Shown here: piece by piece, positions 41,486-50,020 of the stretch | Layout of the letters: every line of letters starts with the position of its first letter | Position numbering within the stretch: position 1 is the stretch's first letter | DNA from: Edaphobacter sp. | GTDB lineage: Bacteria > Acidobacteriota > Terriglobia > Terriglobales > Acidobacteriaceae | Reading direction: 5' to 3' | Assembly (NCBI GenBank): GCA_025462645.1 | Contig: JAOAPB010000025.1 | Location: 1 to 62,581 of the forward strand | Length of the DNA stretch: 62,581 nucleotides | Translations under genes and position numbers: made by a program | The notes under the pieces: model-generated | Databases searched by the model: none | Told to the model about the DNA's origin: nothing | Seen by the model: the letters and a program-made list of their open reading frames with translations, nothing else

Positions 41486-42181
41486 TTACGCGCGCATCTT
41501 GCGGAACAAAGCACCAGCAGAACCAATCAAACCAGTACCAAGCAACAGGAGCGAGCTCGGCTCAGGAACCGTCGAGGTCGTACCGTAGAAGTCCAAGCCC
41601 TCATAGACGAGTGCCGTCTGCTTCACGTTGAATGTAAGGACGTTGATGCCATTGGAGTTGAAGCCAGCAGTGCTGCTGCCGAAGTCAAACGTGTCGGTCA
41701 CCGTGCACGTAGGAACGTTGTCGGAGCAATGAGCATTGCCGCCAACGATACCCGACGGGATCACCTGCACACCGTTCAGGTAGACATCGGTCGTATCGTC
41801 CGCCAGAACTGTCAGCTGGCCACCGTATACGCCACCGGTGGTGGTGAAGGTGGTCGTATAGGTGTAGGTACCGTTCGGGGCAATAACGCCGCCCGTCGGT
41901 CCCGTACCCGCGTTATACGATACCCAGCTCGAATTGGCACCGGCAGGTGACCAGGTCGAAGGGGCTCCCGAAGCAATGTTGAACGTACCGGCAGGAGCGT
42001 TGTTCGTAGTTACACCAGGCGCAACAGACGCGTTATATCCCGTGAACTGAACCGCCGTGTTCGACGGCGTTCCAACCACGGAATCTCCATAGCTGCCCAG
42101 AGTTACAGTGTCAGCTGACGCGAAAGCGGTCGTAAGCACCAACACCGCTCCCAGGGCAGAAAGTTTCGAGTAAAGCTTCAT
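41486..42181 (-). CDS. PEP-CTERM sorting-domain protein, exosortase substrate
   Basis: A 231-residue secreted protein. The start ATG 42181 follows AGGAGG and begins a signal peptide (MKLYSKLSALGAVLVLTTAFASA). The mature part is Thr/Gly/Asn-rich and low in Lys and Arg. The C-terminal sorting signal is complete: VPEPSSLLLLGTGLIGSAGALFRKMRA, meaning the PEP motif, a hydrophobic helix and a basic tail. The exosortase encoded 9 kb away should cut near the PEP motif. A longer frame to 42226 is unlikely. Single-gene unit with its own sigma-54-like promoter and strong terminator. Biological role unknown; surface or EPS-matrix location is predicted. Confidence 0.93.
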   Translation of the reverse strand: MKLYSKLSALGAVLVLTTAFASADTVTLGSYGDSVVGTPSNTAVQFTGYNASVAPGVTTNNAPAGTFNIASGAPSTWSPAGANSSWVSYNAGTGPTGGVIAPNGTYTYTTTFTTTGGVYGGQLTVLADDTTDVYLNGVQVIPSGIVGGNAHCSDNVPTCTVTDTFDFGSSTAGFNSNGINVLTFNVKQTALVYEGLDFYGTTSTVPEPSSLLLLGTGLIGSAGALFRKMRA

Positions 42182-42326
42182 GAATCCTCCTAAATTCCGC
42201 GTAGAGCGGGCCGTTCTGAAGTACATGCCTTATCGGGCTCGTGCAAGAGCGCCTGCTCGCCCTCTTGAACTCCAGTCCACCATCAGGTCCGGGTCCCTTG
42301 GTACAGGCTTTCTTGCCTTTACCTAT

Positions 42327-42342
42327 TGCATCTGAACGGCCA
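42327..42342 (-). promoter_or_regulatory. Candidate sigma-54 promoter of the PEP-CTERM gene
   Basis: On the minus strand the sequence reads TGGCCGTTCAGATGCA: GG and GC have the required ten-base spacing, with TGGCC at -24 and ATGCA at -12. It lies about 150 bases before the ATG at 42181. Sigma-54 control of PEP-CTERM genes is known in some bacteria with exosortase loci. The -24 box differs from consensus at one base (TGGCC for TGGCA). Confidence 0.5.
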
Positions 42343-42642
42343 AACTGAAACCCATATAAATCAAATACTTATCTGGGGATGGTGGAGGAAATGTGCAAAG
42401 GTTTGCCCATCGGGACGGTAATTTACCACATACAAAAAAACCCATATCCATCTCTTGTAGCGCTATTTACGGGCCTCGAGATGAGCCTTCGCGCGCTCGA
42501 TACCCTGCCATTTTTACGACCAATACTCCCATAGCCTGTATCCGGTATCCTGCATCTCACCATCGAGACATACCCCAGCCAACCGGGTTTCCATCTACCA
42601 GCCGTCTAACTCAAGGCACTTTATAAAGAGGTCGAAGCAAGC
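42343..42642. other. Spacer between the PEP-CTERM gene and the TPR-like gene
   Basis: Three hundred bases without a supported gene. It must contain the promoter for the plus-strand gene at 42643. GCACTTTATAAAGAGG just before that gene holds a small TTTATAAA palindrome. Nothing else stands out. Confidence 0.4.
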
Positions 42643-43500
42643 ATGTCAGTAGCGTTCGCCACGCGTATCCCCGGACAAATCACTGCAAGTCTCCTCCTCC
42701 TTCTCCTCTTCATGGCTCCGCTCACCCTTCCTGCCGCCATGCCACTCGGTGGCAACTCCCTTGATGACGGTTACCACGACATGTACAACCTGCAGTTTCT
42801 GGCAGCCCACCTGAAATTTCAGCAGTGGATGACCACTCACCCGCAAGACCCCATGGGCCCCGTCTCGGACGCAGCCGCTTGGCTCTTCGGTGAGTTCGAC
42901 CGTCTCCACGTCATCGACGTCGAGCTCTTCGCCGACCAGAACCGCTTCGACAACCGCCAGCGTCTCACCCCGGACCCCGCCGTGCGCAAGAACTTCGACG
43001 ACCGCACAGCTCAGGCCACCCGCCTCGCCGACGACGCCCTCAAGCGCAATCCAAAGGATGCCTCCGCCCTCTACGTTAAAACCCTTGTCTCCGGCATGCG
43101 CTCAGACTACGCCCTCATGATCGAGAAACGTGACCTCGCCGCCCTAAACTTCAGCAAAGAGGCCAGCGCCTACTCCAAACAGGTTCTCGCCATCAACCCC
43201 ACCATGTACGACGCCTACCTCGCCACAGGTGTTGAGAACTACATGCTCAGCCTCAAATCCGCTCCGCTCCGCTGGATCCTTGGCATGACCGGCGCCGCCA
43301 CCAACCGCACGGAGGGCATCCGCCTCCTCCGCCTCACCGCAGCCAAAGGCCACTATCTTGCCCCCTTCGCCCGTATGATGCTCGCCGTCGCTGCTCTACG
43401 CGACAATCGGCCTCAGGAAGCCAGGGACATCCTCACCGCCCTCTCAAAGGAGTACCCCCAGAACACCCTCTACGAGCGCCAGCTCGCCCGCATTCATTAA
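42643..43500 (+). CDS. Exported TPR-like protein of unknown function
   Basis: A 285-residue protein with an N-terminal signal peptide or anchor (QITASLLLLLLFMAPLTLPAAM). The rest is helical, with two or three TPR-like units (LADDALKRNPKDASALYVKTLV; SKQVLAINPTMYDAYLATGVENYM; AALRDNRPQEARDILTALSKEYPQN). No catalytic motif was recognised. It sits 195 bases before the type III polyketide synthase gene on the same strand, but a functional link is not evident. Possibly a periplasmic scaffold protein. Confidence 0.65.
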   Translation: MSVAFATRIPGQITASLLLLLLFMAPLTLPAAMPLGGNSLDDGYHDMYNLQFLAAHLKFQQWMTTHPQDPMGPVSDAAAWLFGEFDRLHVIDVELFADQNRFDNRQRLTPDPAVRKNFDDRTAQATRLADDALKRNPKDASALYVKTLVSGMRSDYALMIEKRDLAALNFSKEASAYSKQVLAINPTMYDAYLATGVENYMLSLKSAPLRWILGMTGAATNRTEGIRLLRLTAAKGHYLAPFARMMLAVAALRDNRPQEARDILTALSKEYPQNTLYERQLARIH

Positions 43501-43694
43501 CCGACCCCTCCGTCTTATACTCAGCCAGGTGTCTTTATTCACCCTGGGACCAACCACTGCGTGTACGCTGGATGCACTCTCATCGCCAGCAATCTCCCCG
43601 AGGTTCGTCACTTCAATCAACCTTCACGCTTGATCAATGGTTATTGTTCAGCAAAACGCAGGTACTTCCAGTAATCGAAAAGGTCCTTATACGC

Positions 43695-44771
43695 ATGCGC
43701 ATCGCATCTGTCGGCACAGCCTACCCGCCCCATCGCTATCCACAGTCAGTTATTACGGAAGCACTCAGAAACCGCTGGCAGGACAGGCTTGAAGAGCCCC
43801 GCATCCTTAATCGTCTCCACGCCAACTGCGGTGTCGAGTTCCGTAATCTCGTCTTCCCCCTTGATGTCTACGAGAATCTCTCAGGCTTCGGCCCCACCAA
43901 CGATGCATGGATCAAGGCCGCCGTCGAACTCGGAGAGCAGGCCATCACCACCGCCCTCAACCGCGTAGGCCTCACCGCCGCCGACATCTCCGCCATCTTC
44001 TTCGCCTCCGTCACCGGCATCTCCAGCCCCACTATCGACGCCCGCCTCATCAATCTGATGCCCTTCCCTACCAGCGTCAAGCGCACCCCCATCTTCGGCC
44101 TCGGCTGCGTCGCCGGAGCCGCTGGCATCTCCCGCGCATCCGACTACGTCCGCGCCTTCCCCGACCAGTACGCTCTTCTTCTCTCCGTCGAGCTCTGCTC
44201 TCTCACCTGGCAGGATGACGACCAGTCCATCGCTAATCTGATCTCCTGCGGCCTCTTCGGAGACGGTGCCGCAGCCGTAGTCATCGCCGGAGCCGACACC
44301 CCACTCGCCCAGCAACCCACCAGCATCCAGAGACCCTGTCCTCGTGTCGTCGCTACCCGCTCCACCTTCTACCGCAATACCGAGCACATCATGGGCTGGT
44401 CCATCGGCGACTCCGGTTTCAAAATTGTCCTCTCCCCCGACGTCCCCAAGGTCGTCAACGAGCACCTTCGCAACAATGTCGAGACTTTTTTAGCCGACAA
44501 CGGTCTAACCATGGATAGGATATGCAGCTATATCTTCCACAGCGGCGGCCCCAAGGTCCTTGAAGCCATGGAGACCAGCCTCAACCTCCCACCCAATGCC
44601 CTCGCTCCTTCTTGGAAGAGTCTTCGCGAGGTAGGTAACCTCTCCGCCGCCTCGGTCCTCGCCGTCATGGAGGACTACCTCCTCAACCATCCCGGAACAC
44701 CGGGCTGCTACAGCATCCTAGCCGCCATGGGCCCGGCCTTCTGCTCCGAGCTCGTTCTTCTCCAGTGGTAG
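43695..44771 (+). CDS. Type III polyketide synthase (chalcone synthase-like)
   Basis: A homodimeric condensing enzyme that extends an acyl starter with malonyl-CoA, giving alkylpyrones or alkylresorcinols in bacterial relatives. The catalytic triad is seen: Cys138 in FGLGCVAGAAG, His in YIFHSGGPKVLEAM and Asn in EVGNLSAASVLAVMED. ATG 43695 (MRIASVGTAYPPHRYPQ) is chosen because it gives the normal 358-residue length. A frame from 43572 adds 41 unrelated residues. It is followed 24 bases later by an FAD oxidoreductase gene, a common partner that modifies the polyketide. Confidence 0.9.
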   Translation: MRIASVGTAYPPHRYPQSVITEALRNRWQDRLEEPRILNRLHANCGVEFRNLVFPLDVYENLSGFGPTNDAWIKAAVELGEQAITTALNRVGLTAADISAIFFASVTGISSPTIDARLINLMPFPTSVKRTPIFGLGCVAGAAGISRASDYVRAFPDQYALLLSVELCSLTWQDDDQSIANLISCGLFGDGAAAVVIAGADTPLAQQPTSIQRPCPRVVATRSTFYRNTEHIMGWSIGDSGFKIVLSPDVPKVVNEHLRNNVETFLADNGLTMDRICSYIFHSGGPKVLEAMETSLNLPPNALAPSWKSLREVGNLSAASVLAVMEDYLLNHPGTPGCYSILAAMGPAFCSELVLLQW

Positions 44772-44795
44772 GCCTAATGCACGCAAGTAGGCTAA

Positions 44796-45962
44796 ATGTA
44801 CGTCGGTACGATCAGTCGTAGGGTGGATGTCTTCATCGTAGGCGCAGGCCCAGGTGGTTTGGCCTGCGCCATCGCCGCAGCCAGTCAGGGTCTCCAGGTC
44901 GAAGTCATCGATGCCGCCAAGCCCCCCATCGATAAGGCCTGCGGCGAAGGTTTGATGCCCGATACCCTGGCCGCACTGGCCCAACTAGGCATCGACCTCA
45001 ATCACGCATCCATTCAAGAGGAGCTCCAATCCTCCAGCTTCCCCCTGCGCGGTATCCGGTTCATCGGTAGCCCGTCAGACACCCGCCGCGCAACCACCAC
45101 CGAAGCCATATTCCCCGAAGGCCAGGGCCGTGGATTGCGTCGCACCGTCCTCCATCAACTCCTTCTCCAGCGCGCCCTCGCTCTAGGGGTCCGTCTCCAT
45201 TGGCAGACCAGCGTCCAACGTATCGAAGGCGAACAGGTCCACACCAGCCGCAACACGGTCCACGCCCGCTGGATCGTCGGCGCCGACGGCCACCAATCCC
45301 GTATTCGCTTCCTGGCAAAGCTCCATAAGGCATCCTCAGGCTCCCAGCGAATCGGCCTCCGCCAGCACTTCGCCATCACTCCGTGGACAGACTTCGTCGA
45401 AGTTCACTGGGCTGATCACGCACAGGCCTACGTAACGCCCGTCTCGCCCAACGAGGTCTGCGTCGCCTTCATCGCCTCAAAGAAGTTCACCAACATTCAG
45501 GGTGCGCTCGCTCTCTTCCCTTCTCTTCAGAGACGTCTCATGTCAGCTCCCGCCACCGACAAGCCCAGGGGAGCCATTACCATGAGCCGTCGCTTCCACC
45601 ATGTCACCTCCGGCAACATAGCCCTCATCGGCGACGCCTCCGGCTCCGTCGACGCAATCACCGGCGAAGGCCTGGCTCTCTGCTTCCGTCAAGCCATAGA
45701 ACTCGCCCAGGCCTTCAAAGCGGAAGATCTCAGCCTCTACGAACAAGCTCATGCCAGACTGCACCGCCTGCCACGCTTCATGTCCCGCAGTCTTCTCATG
45801 ATGGACCGTTCCCCTCGGGTTTTGAAGAAGACCCTCAATACCTTTCAACGAAAGCCCGACCTCTTCTCTCAGCTACTGAAGGTCCACATCGGCCACTCGC
45901 AATTTCACCTTCTAGGCTCCAGCGGCATCCTCGCCTCCCTGCTCTGCTTTATAACGAGCTGA
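44796..45962 (+). CDS. FAD-dependent oxidoreductase (geranylgeranyl reductase/monooxygenase-like)
   Basis: A 388-residue flavoprotein. The N-terminal VDVFIVGAGPGGLACAIAA is the GxGxxG FAD site. KACGEGLMP, ARWIVGADGHQSRIRF and the second FAD motif NIALIGDASGSVDAITGEGLALCF are typical of the geranylgeranyl reductase and aromatic hydroxylase group. It lies directly after the type III polyketide synthase gene and probably hydroxylates or reduces its product. Substrate not known. Confidence 0.85.
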   Translation: MYVGTISRRVDVFIVGAGPGGLACAIAAASQGLQVEVIDAAKPPIDKACGEGLMPDTLAALAQLGIDLNHASIQEELQSSSFPLRGIRFIGSPSDTRRATTTEAIFPEGQGRGLRRTVLHQLLLQRALALGVRLHWQTSVQRIEGEQVHTSRNTVHARWIVGADGHQSRIRFLAKLHKASSGSQRIGLRQHFAITPWTDFVEVHWADHAQAYVTPVSPNEVCVAFIASKKFTNIQGALALFPSLQRRLMSAPATDKPRGAITMSRRFHHVTSGNIALIGDASGSVDAITGEGLALCFRQAIELAQAFKAEDLSLYEQAHARLHRLPRFMSRSLLMMDRSPRVLKKTLNTFQRKPDLFSQLLKVHIGHSQFHLLGSSGILASLLCFITS

Positions 45963-46054
45963 ACTGATATCTGACGCTTTGCCGTTAGTACATTAGCTGT
46001 CTCCTCACCATTGCCTCTCCCCCTTTTCCAACTCTCAAACCCTAAAAAAAGCCC

Positions 46055-46097
46055 TTGACAGGGAACTTGTCGAATCTGTATATAACCAAGAAGTTAT
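46055..46097 (+). promoter_or_regulatory. Sigma-70-type promoter with overlapping dyad for the ArsR-type gene
   Basis: TTGACA at 46055-46060 and a TATATA-type -10 at about 46079-46084 are spaced 17-18 bases. ATAAC (46082-46086) and GTTAT (46093-46097) form a dyad overlapping the -10 and the ATG at 46096, as expected for an ArsR autoregulatory operator. The start would be only a few bases after the transcript begins, so translation may be leaderless, or start at ATG 46105 or 46114. Confidence 0.6.
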
Positions 46098-47025
46098 GGA
46101 ACTGATGAGTTATATGCAGACGGCCCCGAGTCACCTGGACGCAACATTCGCCGCACTCGCCGACCCCACCCGTCGCGCAATCCTCGCTCGACTCGCAACA
46201 GGCGAAGCGTCTGTGACGGAACTCGCTGAACCGTTCGCGATGACCCAGCCCGCGATCTCCAAACACCTCAAGGTGCTGGAGCGTGCTGGCCTCATCTCAC
46301 GCGGCCACGACGCGCAGCGAAGGCCGCGTCGGCTCGAGGCCAAGCCGCTCGCCGAGGCTACCGAATGGCTCGAGGGCTACCGTCGACATTGGGAGGGCAA
46401 TTTCCAGCGCCTCGACGCCCTGCTCGACGAGATGAAGATCACCATGAAAGAGCAAAGAAAACACCAAAAAATAGATAGAGGAGATCACATGAACAACATT
46501 GACGCTTTGAAGGAACAGACCGAGAAGGAACCGACCGACACTCCACGCAATTTGGACGAACCCCGGATCGTGCAGAGCACCGCCCAACAGACCGCCGTTA
46601 TTCGGCTCACAATTCCACGGGAGGAGATTCGGGCTGTCATGGGCCCAGCCCATCAAGAGCTGACGGCCGTCCTCACAGCCCAGGGCATCATCCCCACGGG
46701 CCCACGATTCTCCCATCATCTGAAGATGAGTCCCGATATCTTTGACTTCGAGGTCGGCGTACCAGTCTTGACCCCGGTCTCAGCAACGGGTCGCGTACAA
46801 CCTGGCCAGCTACCCGCCACAACCGTGGCCCGGACTGTCTATCACGGGCCCTACGAGGGTCTCGGCTCCGCCTGGGGAGAGTTCGATGCCTGGATCAAAG
46901 CAGGGGGGCACACACCCGCCCCGAACCTCTGGGAGTGCTACATCACCGGCCCGGAGTCAGGCCCAGACCCGGCTACCTGGTCCACGGAATTCAACCGACC
47001 CCTGACCCGCGCCAACGCACAATAA
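46096..47025 (+). CDS. ArsR-type repressor fused in frame to a GyrI-like effector-binding domain
   Basis: A 309-residue protein in two parts. Residues 1-115 form an ArsR winged helix (FAALADPTRRAILARLATGEASVTELAEPFAMTQPAISKHLKVLERAGLI). Residues about 155-305 are a GyrI/AraC-effector-binding-like domain (TAVIRLTIPREEIRAVMGPAHQELTAVL, TVARTVYHGPYEGLGSAWGEFDAWI, LWECYITGPESGPDPATWSTEFNRPL). In the linker, AGAGGAG at 46477-46483 and ATG at 46489 form a good ribosome-binding site and start for the second half alone. So this is either a recent fusion of two adjacent genes or one gene making two products. It precedes an AHSA1-family gene, the usual ArsR partner. Confidence 0.82.
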   Translation: MELMSYMQTAPSHLDATFAALADPTRRAILARLATGEASVTELAEPFAMTQPAISKHLKVLERAGLISRGHDAQRRPRRLEAKPLAEATEWLEGYRRHWEGNFQRLDALLDEMKITMKEQRKHQKIDRGDHMNNIDALKEQTEKEPTDTPRNLDEPRIVQSTAQQTAVIRLTIPREEIRAVMGPAHQELTAVLTAQGIIPTGPRFSHHLKMSPDIFDFEVGVPVLTPVSATGRVQPGQLPATTVARTVYHGPYEGLGSAWGEFDAWIKAGGHTPAPNLWECYITGPESGPDPATWSTEFNRPLTRANAQ

Positions 47026-47229
47026 CTTCGGTGGCTCGAAGTGATCGCAAGCGAAATGAGCACATCCTTGTGGGCACTCGCGACTTTCTCTCGCCTCATC
47101 GAACTCACCGTACTGGCAATACCCTGCTCCTGGGCCGGTGCCAGACTTCGCATCATGCAGTTGCGAGCACGCTACGTTGGCCGGGCGGAAGAAGCATAAA
47201 TACCGAATGATAAACAAAGGAGAGTACCG

Positions 47230-47709
47230 ATGACGAACACCGAAACACTGCAAATCACTACGCCCAGTGACACGGAGATCTTGATGACACGTGTCTTTGA
47301 CGCACCTCGCGCCCTCATCTTCGACGCCTGGACCAACCCCAGGCACCTGCCGCACTGGATGCTCGGCCCGGAGGGCTGGACCATGCCCGTCTGCGAGATC
47401 GATCTCCGACCGGGCGGGGCGTGGCGCTTCGTCTGGCGCCGTTCCGACGGCACTGAGATGGCAATGCGCGGCATCTATCGGGAGGTCGCGCCACCCGAAC
47501 GGCTCGTCTCCACCGAATCGTGGGGAGGCGACTGGCCCGATACCCTCAACACCCTCATCCTCACCGAGAAAGATGGCAAGACGACGGCCGCGAACACGGC
47601 TCTCTACCCATCGAAGGAGGCTCGCGACGCGGCTCTCAAGACAGGCATGAAGGAGGGTGTAGTTGTGAGCTTCAATCGTCTCGCCGAATATCTGGCATCG
47701 ATCGCCTGA
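47230..47709 (+). CDS. SRPBCC (AHSA1-type) ligand-binding protein
   Basis: A 159-residue START-like fold protein. It has the N-terminal strand ITTPSDTEILMTRVFDAPRALIFDAWTNP, the typical LPHWMLGPEGWTMPVCEIDLRPGGAWRF, and the C-terminal helix GMKEGVVVSFNRLAEYLA. Such proteins often lie directly downstream of ArsR-type repressors, probably as stress or ligand-binding partners. Well-placed AAAGGAGAG before the ATG. A 47-codon frame in the 204-base gap upstream lacks a ribosome-binding site and was not called. Confidence 0.88.
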   Translation: MTNTETLQITTPSDTEILMTRVFDAPRALIFDAWTNPRHLPHWMLGPEGWTMPVCEIDLRPGGAWRFVWRRSDGTEMAMRGIYREVAPPERLVSTESWGGDWPDTLNTLILTEKDGKTTAANTALYPSKEARDAALKTGMKEGVVVSFNRLAEYLASIA

Positions 47710-47755
47710 GAGTGCCACTCAGAAAAAAGCACTCTCAACCAGCCGCAACGCACAA

Positions 47756-47794
47756 GTGCCCATCCTTCGCAGTCTCATCGCGAAAGATGGGCAC
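47756..47794. repeat. Divergent REP-like inverted repeat
   Basis: GTGCCCATCCTTCGC (47756-47770) and GCGAAAGATGGGCAC (47780-47794) pair over 15 positions with one mismatch. The flank ACTCTCAACCAGCCGCAAC resembles the ACTCTCAACCAACCACAAA that precedes the REP copies at 60-62 kb, so this is a diverged member of the same family. Confidence 0.65.
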
Positions 47795-47902
47795 CACTCT
47801 CTAGCAACTTTGTCGTTACGAATACTCTTGCCTGCCTCCTGAAACCCACCCAAACTCATCGCCGAGCACATCTAAGATATCTATCAAAGGAGAGTTCCCT
47901 CG

Positions 47903-48367
47903 ATGATCGAGATTCTTGATGTGATCACGATTCTTGTTGCGGGCTTGATGGTCGGAATTGAACTCGCGATCGGCGCATTCATCCACCCTGCATTCGATAG
48001 GCTCCCCGACGATGCGCACGCCTCGAGCGCGATTGCTGTGGCTAGGATCTTGGGTCGAGTCATGCCGTTTTGGTATGCCCTCGTGCTCCTGCTCACTTTA
48101 ATTGATGCATTCTCCCACTGGCAATCCTCAGGGCAAGTCCCTCGTCTCATAGCAGCCTCGGCGATCCTCTGGGCCGTATCAATCGCATACACGATCGGTA
48201 CCCTCGTTCTCATCAACAATCGCATCGCATCCTGGGCTCTGCAAACCCGTCCTGCAAACTGGAAAACCTATCGGCAACGTTGGGATAGGCTTCATCGCTG
48301 GCGAGTCCTGTTGCTCGTCCTGTCTTACACCGCTCTGATAGTCGGCATTCAGCACCCCGGCTTCTAA
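47903..48367 (+). CDS. DUF1772-family membrane protein
   Basis: A 154-residue protein with four membrane helices. VGIELAIGAFIHPAF and the conserved VLINNRIASW followed by RQRWDRLHRWRVLLLVLSYTAL match the DUF1772 (anthrone-oxygenase-like) pattern. A good AAAGGAGAG lies upstream. Function is unknown. In related operons these proteins accompany SRPBCC or ArsR genes. Confidence 0.8.
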   Translation: MIEILDVITILVAGLMVGIELAIGAFIHPAFDRLPDDAHASSAIAVARILGRVMPFWYALVLLLTLIDAFSHWQSSGQVPRLIAASAILWAVSIAYTIGTLVLINNRIASWALQTRPANWKTYRQRWDRLHRWRVLLLVLSYTALIVGIQHPGF

Positions 48368-48523
48368 TCAGGGCACATACGGAACGTCTACTGCTCTATT
48401 CCACAGTTATGCCAGCCCGGAGGGGCCGATCCAGCCGCGAAATCGTCCAAACCATGGAAAGCTACCTTTACACTGTCTGAGACATCCCTGTAACTTGGGT
48501 TAAACAGAAAAGAAGGCACCACC

Positions 48524-48775
48524 ATGGAAGACATCGCCACCCGCTGCATCGAGATCATCGCAAAATCCAAGAGCATCCCTGCGGACTCCATCGCTCTCGA
48601 CAGCACCTTCGAGCAACTCAGCATCGACTCGCTCGACAAGATCAACATCTCCTTCGAGGTCGAAGAGGCCTTCGCCATCGAGATCCCCGACGATGCCCTC
48701 GGAACCATCAGGACCGTAGGCGACATGGTCAACGGTGTAGTGAAACTGCGCCAGGCCAAAGTCGCCACATCTTAG
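48524..48775 (+). CDS. Acyl carrier protein
   Basis: An 83-residue carrier protein with the phosphopantetheine serine in LSIDSLDKINISFEVEEAF (Ser36), typical of fatty acid or polyketide carriers. It is followed 24 bases later by a ketosynthase gene, so the pair probably forms a small condensation unit. It differs clearly from the two ACPs of the EPS cassettes. Confidence 0.92.
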   Translation: MEDIATRCIEIIAKSKSIPADSIALDSTFEQLSIDSLDKINISFEVEEAFAIEIPDDALGTIRTVGDMVNGVVKLRQAKVATS

Positions 48776-48799
48776 CCCAAACCTCGCACCGGAGATGAA

Positions 48800-50020
48800 G
48801 TGAATCGTGTTGTCGTAACTGGCTTAGGTTGTGTAACTCCCATCGGCAACAACGTCGAGACCTTCCGCGGCTCCCTCTTCTCCGGCACCACCGGCATCGC
48901 CCCCTTCCCGCCATACCCCGAAGCGCCCGGCCCCACCCAGGGCCTCCGCTTCACCCGGACCGGCCACATCAAAGACTTCGACCCCGCCCAGCACCTTCCC
49001 TCTGGCACCATCACCGCCACAGATCGCACTACGCAGCTCGCCATCGTAGCCGCCCGTCAGGCCGCCGCCGAGGCCCAGCTCCTCCAGCATCACGCGCCGG
49101 ACAACATCGCCATCATCCTCGGCTGCGCCTGCTCCGGACGCCAGTCCGAAGAGACCGAGACCATCAAGCTCTACGGCCGCGATGCTCGTGTCCATCCCCT
49201 CACCGTCACCCGCACCATGGCGAGCGCCGGAGCCAGCCACGTCTCCATCGATCTCGGCATCACCGGCCCCGTCCTCAACATCTCCACCGCCTGCGCCTCT
49301 GGAACCCACGCCATCGGCATGGCCTTCCACATGGTCCGGTCGGGAATGGTCAGCGCGGCCATCACCGGAGGCCACGAAGCCCCCCTCACCTTCGGCTTCC
49401 TCCGCGCCTGGGACTCGATGCGCGTCGTCTCCCCCACCCAGTGCCGCCCCTTCTCCGCCGACCGCGACGGTATGAGCCTGGGCGAGGGCAGCGCGATGCT
49501 CGTCATCGAAACCCTGGAATCCGCCCAGGCTCGCAACGCCCCCATCTACGCCGAGATCGTCGGCTTCGGCATGTCAGCCGACGCCCACCACATCACCCAG
49601 CCCGCCCCCGAGGGCGCGGCCACTGCCATGCGCAAAGCCCTGGCCGACGCGAATGCATCACCGGAAGAAGTCACCTACATCAACGCCCACGGCACCGGAA
49701 CCCAGGCCAACGACTCCACCGAGGCCGCGGCGATCCACCAGATCTTCGGCTCCCGCGCACCCCAGATCCCCATCAGCTCCACCAAGGGTCTCCACGCCCA
49801 CTCGATAGGAGCCACCGGAGCCATCGAAGCCTTGGCCACCATCCTCTCCCTCAAGGAGAATCTCCTACCCTCCAACGCCGGTGTAACTGAGGCAGACCCC
49901 ACCCTGAACCTCGACATAATCCTGAGCACCACCCGCCAGGCCCCTCAGCAGATCGCCCTATCCAACTCTCTGGCCTTTGGAGGCCTCAACGCCGTCCTCG
50001 CCCTCCGCCGCCACTCCTGA
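48800..50020 (+). CDS. Beta-ketoacyl-ACP synthase (FabF-like)
   Basis: A 406-residue condensing enzyme starting at GTG 48800 (GGAGA upstream), N-terminus NRVVVTGLGCVTPIGNNVE. The triad is Cys in NISTACASGTHAIG, His in YINAHGTGTQANDSTE and His in STKGLHAHSIGATGAIEAL. It pairs with the preceding ACP gene. With the polyketide synthase and FAD enzyme encoded 3-5 kb upstream it could serve a specialised lipid or polyketide pathway, though the ArsR block separates them. Its 3' end overlaps the convergent GH18 gene by 35 bases. Confidence 0.92.
   Translation: MNRVVVTGLGCVTPIGNNVETFRGSLFSGTTGIAPFPPYPEAPGPTQGLRFTRTGHIKDFDPAQHLPSGTITATDRTTQLAIVAARQAAAEAQLLQHHAPDNIAIILGCACSGRQSEETETIKLYGRDARVHPLTVTRTMASAGASHVSIDLGITGPVLNISTACASGTHAIGMAFHMVRSGMVSAAITGGHEAPLTFGFLRAWDSMRVVSPTQCRPFSADRDGMSLGEGSAMLVIETLESAQARNAPIYAEIVGFGMSADAHHITQPAPEGAATAMRKALADANASPEEVTYINAHGTGTQANDSTEAAAIHQIFGSRAPQIPISSTKGLHAHSIGATGAIEALATILSLKENLLPSNAGVTEADPTLNLDIILSTTRQAPQQIALSNSLAFGGLNAVLALRRHS

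Noticed and set aside
43572..43694. 41-residue extension of the type III polyketide synthase
   Set aside because: It does not resemble the family N-terminus, and the start at 43695 gives the usual length.
47041..47199. Short frame of about 50 codons between the ArsR fusion and the AHSA1 gene
   Set aside because: No ribosome-binding site, no known family and an unusual composition. It may be a remnant of a deleted gene.
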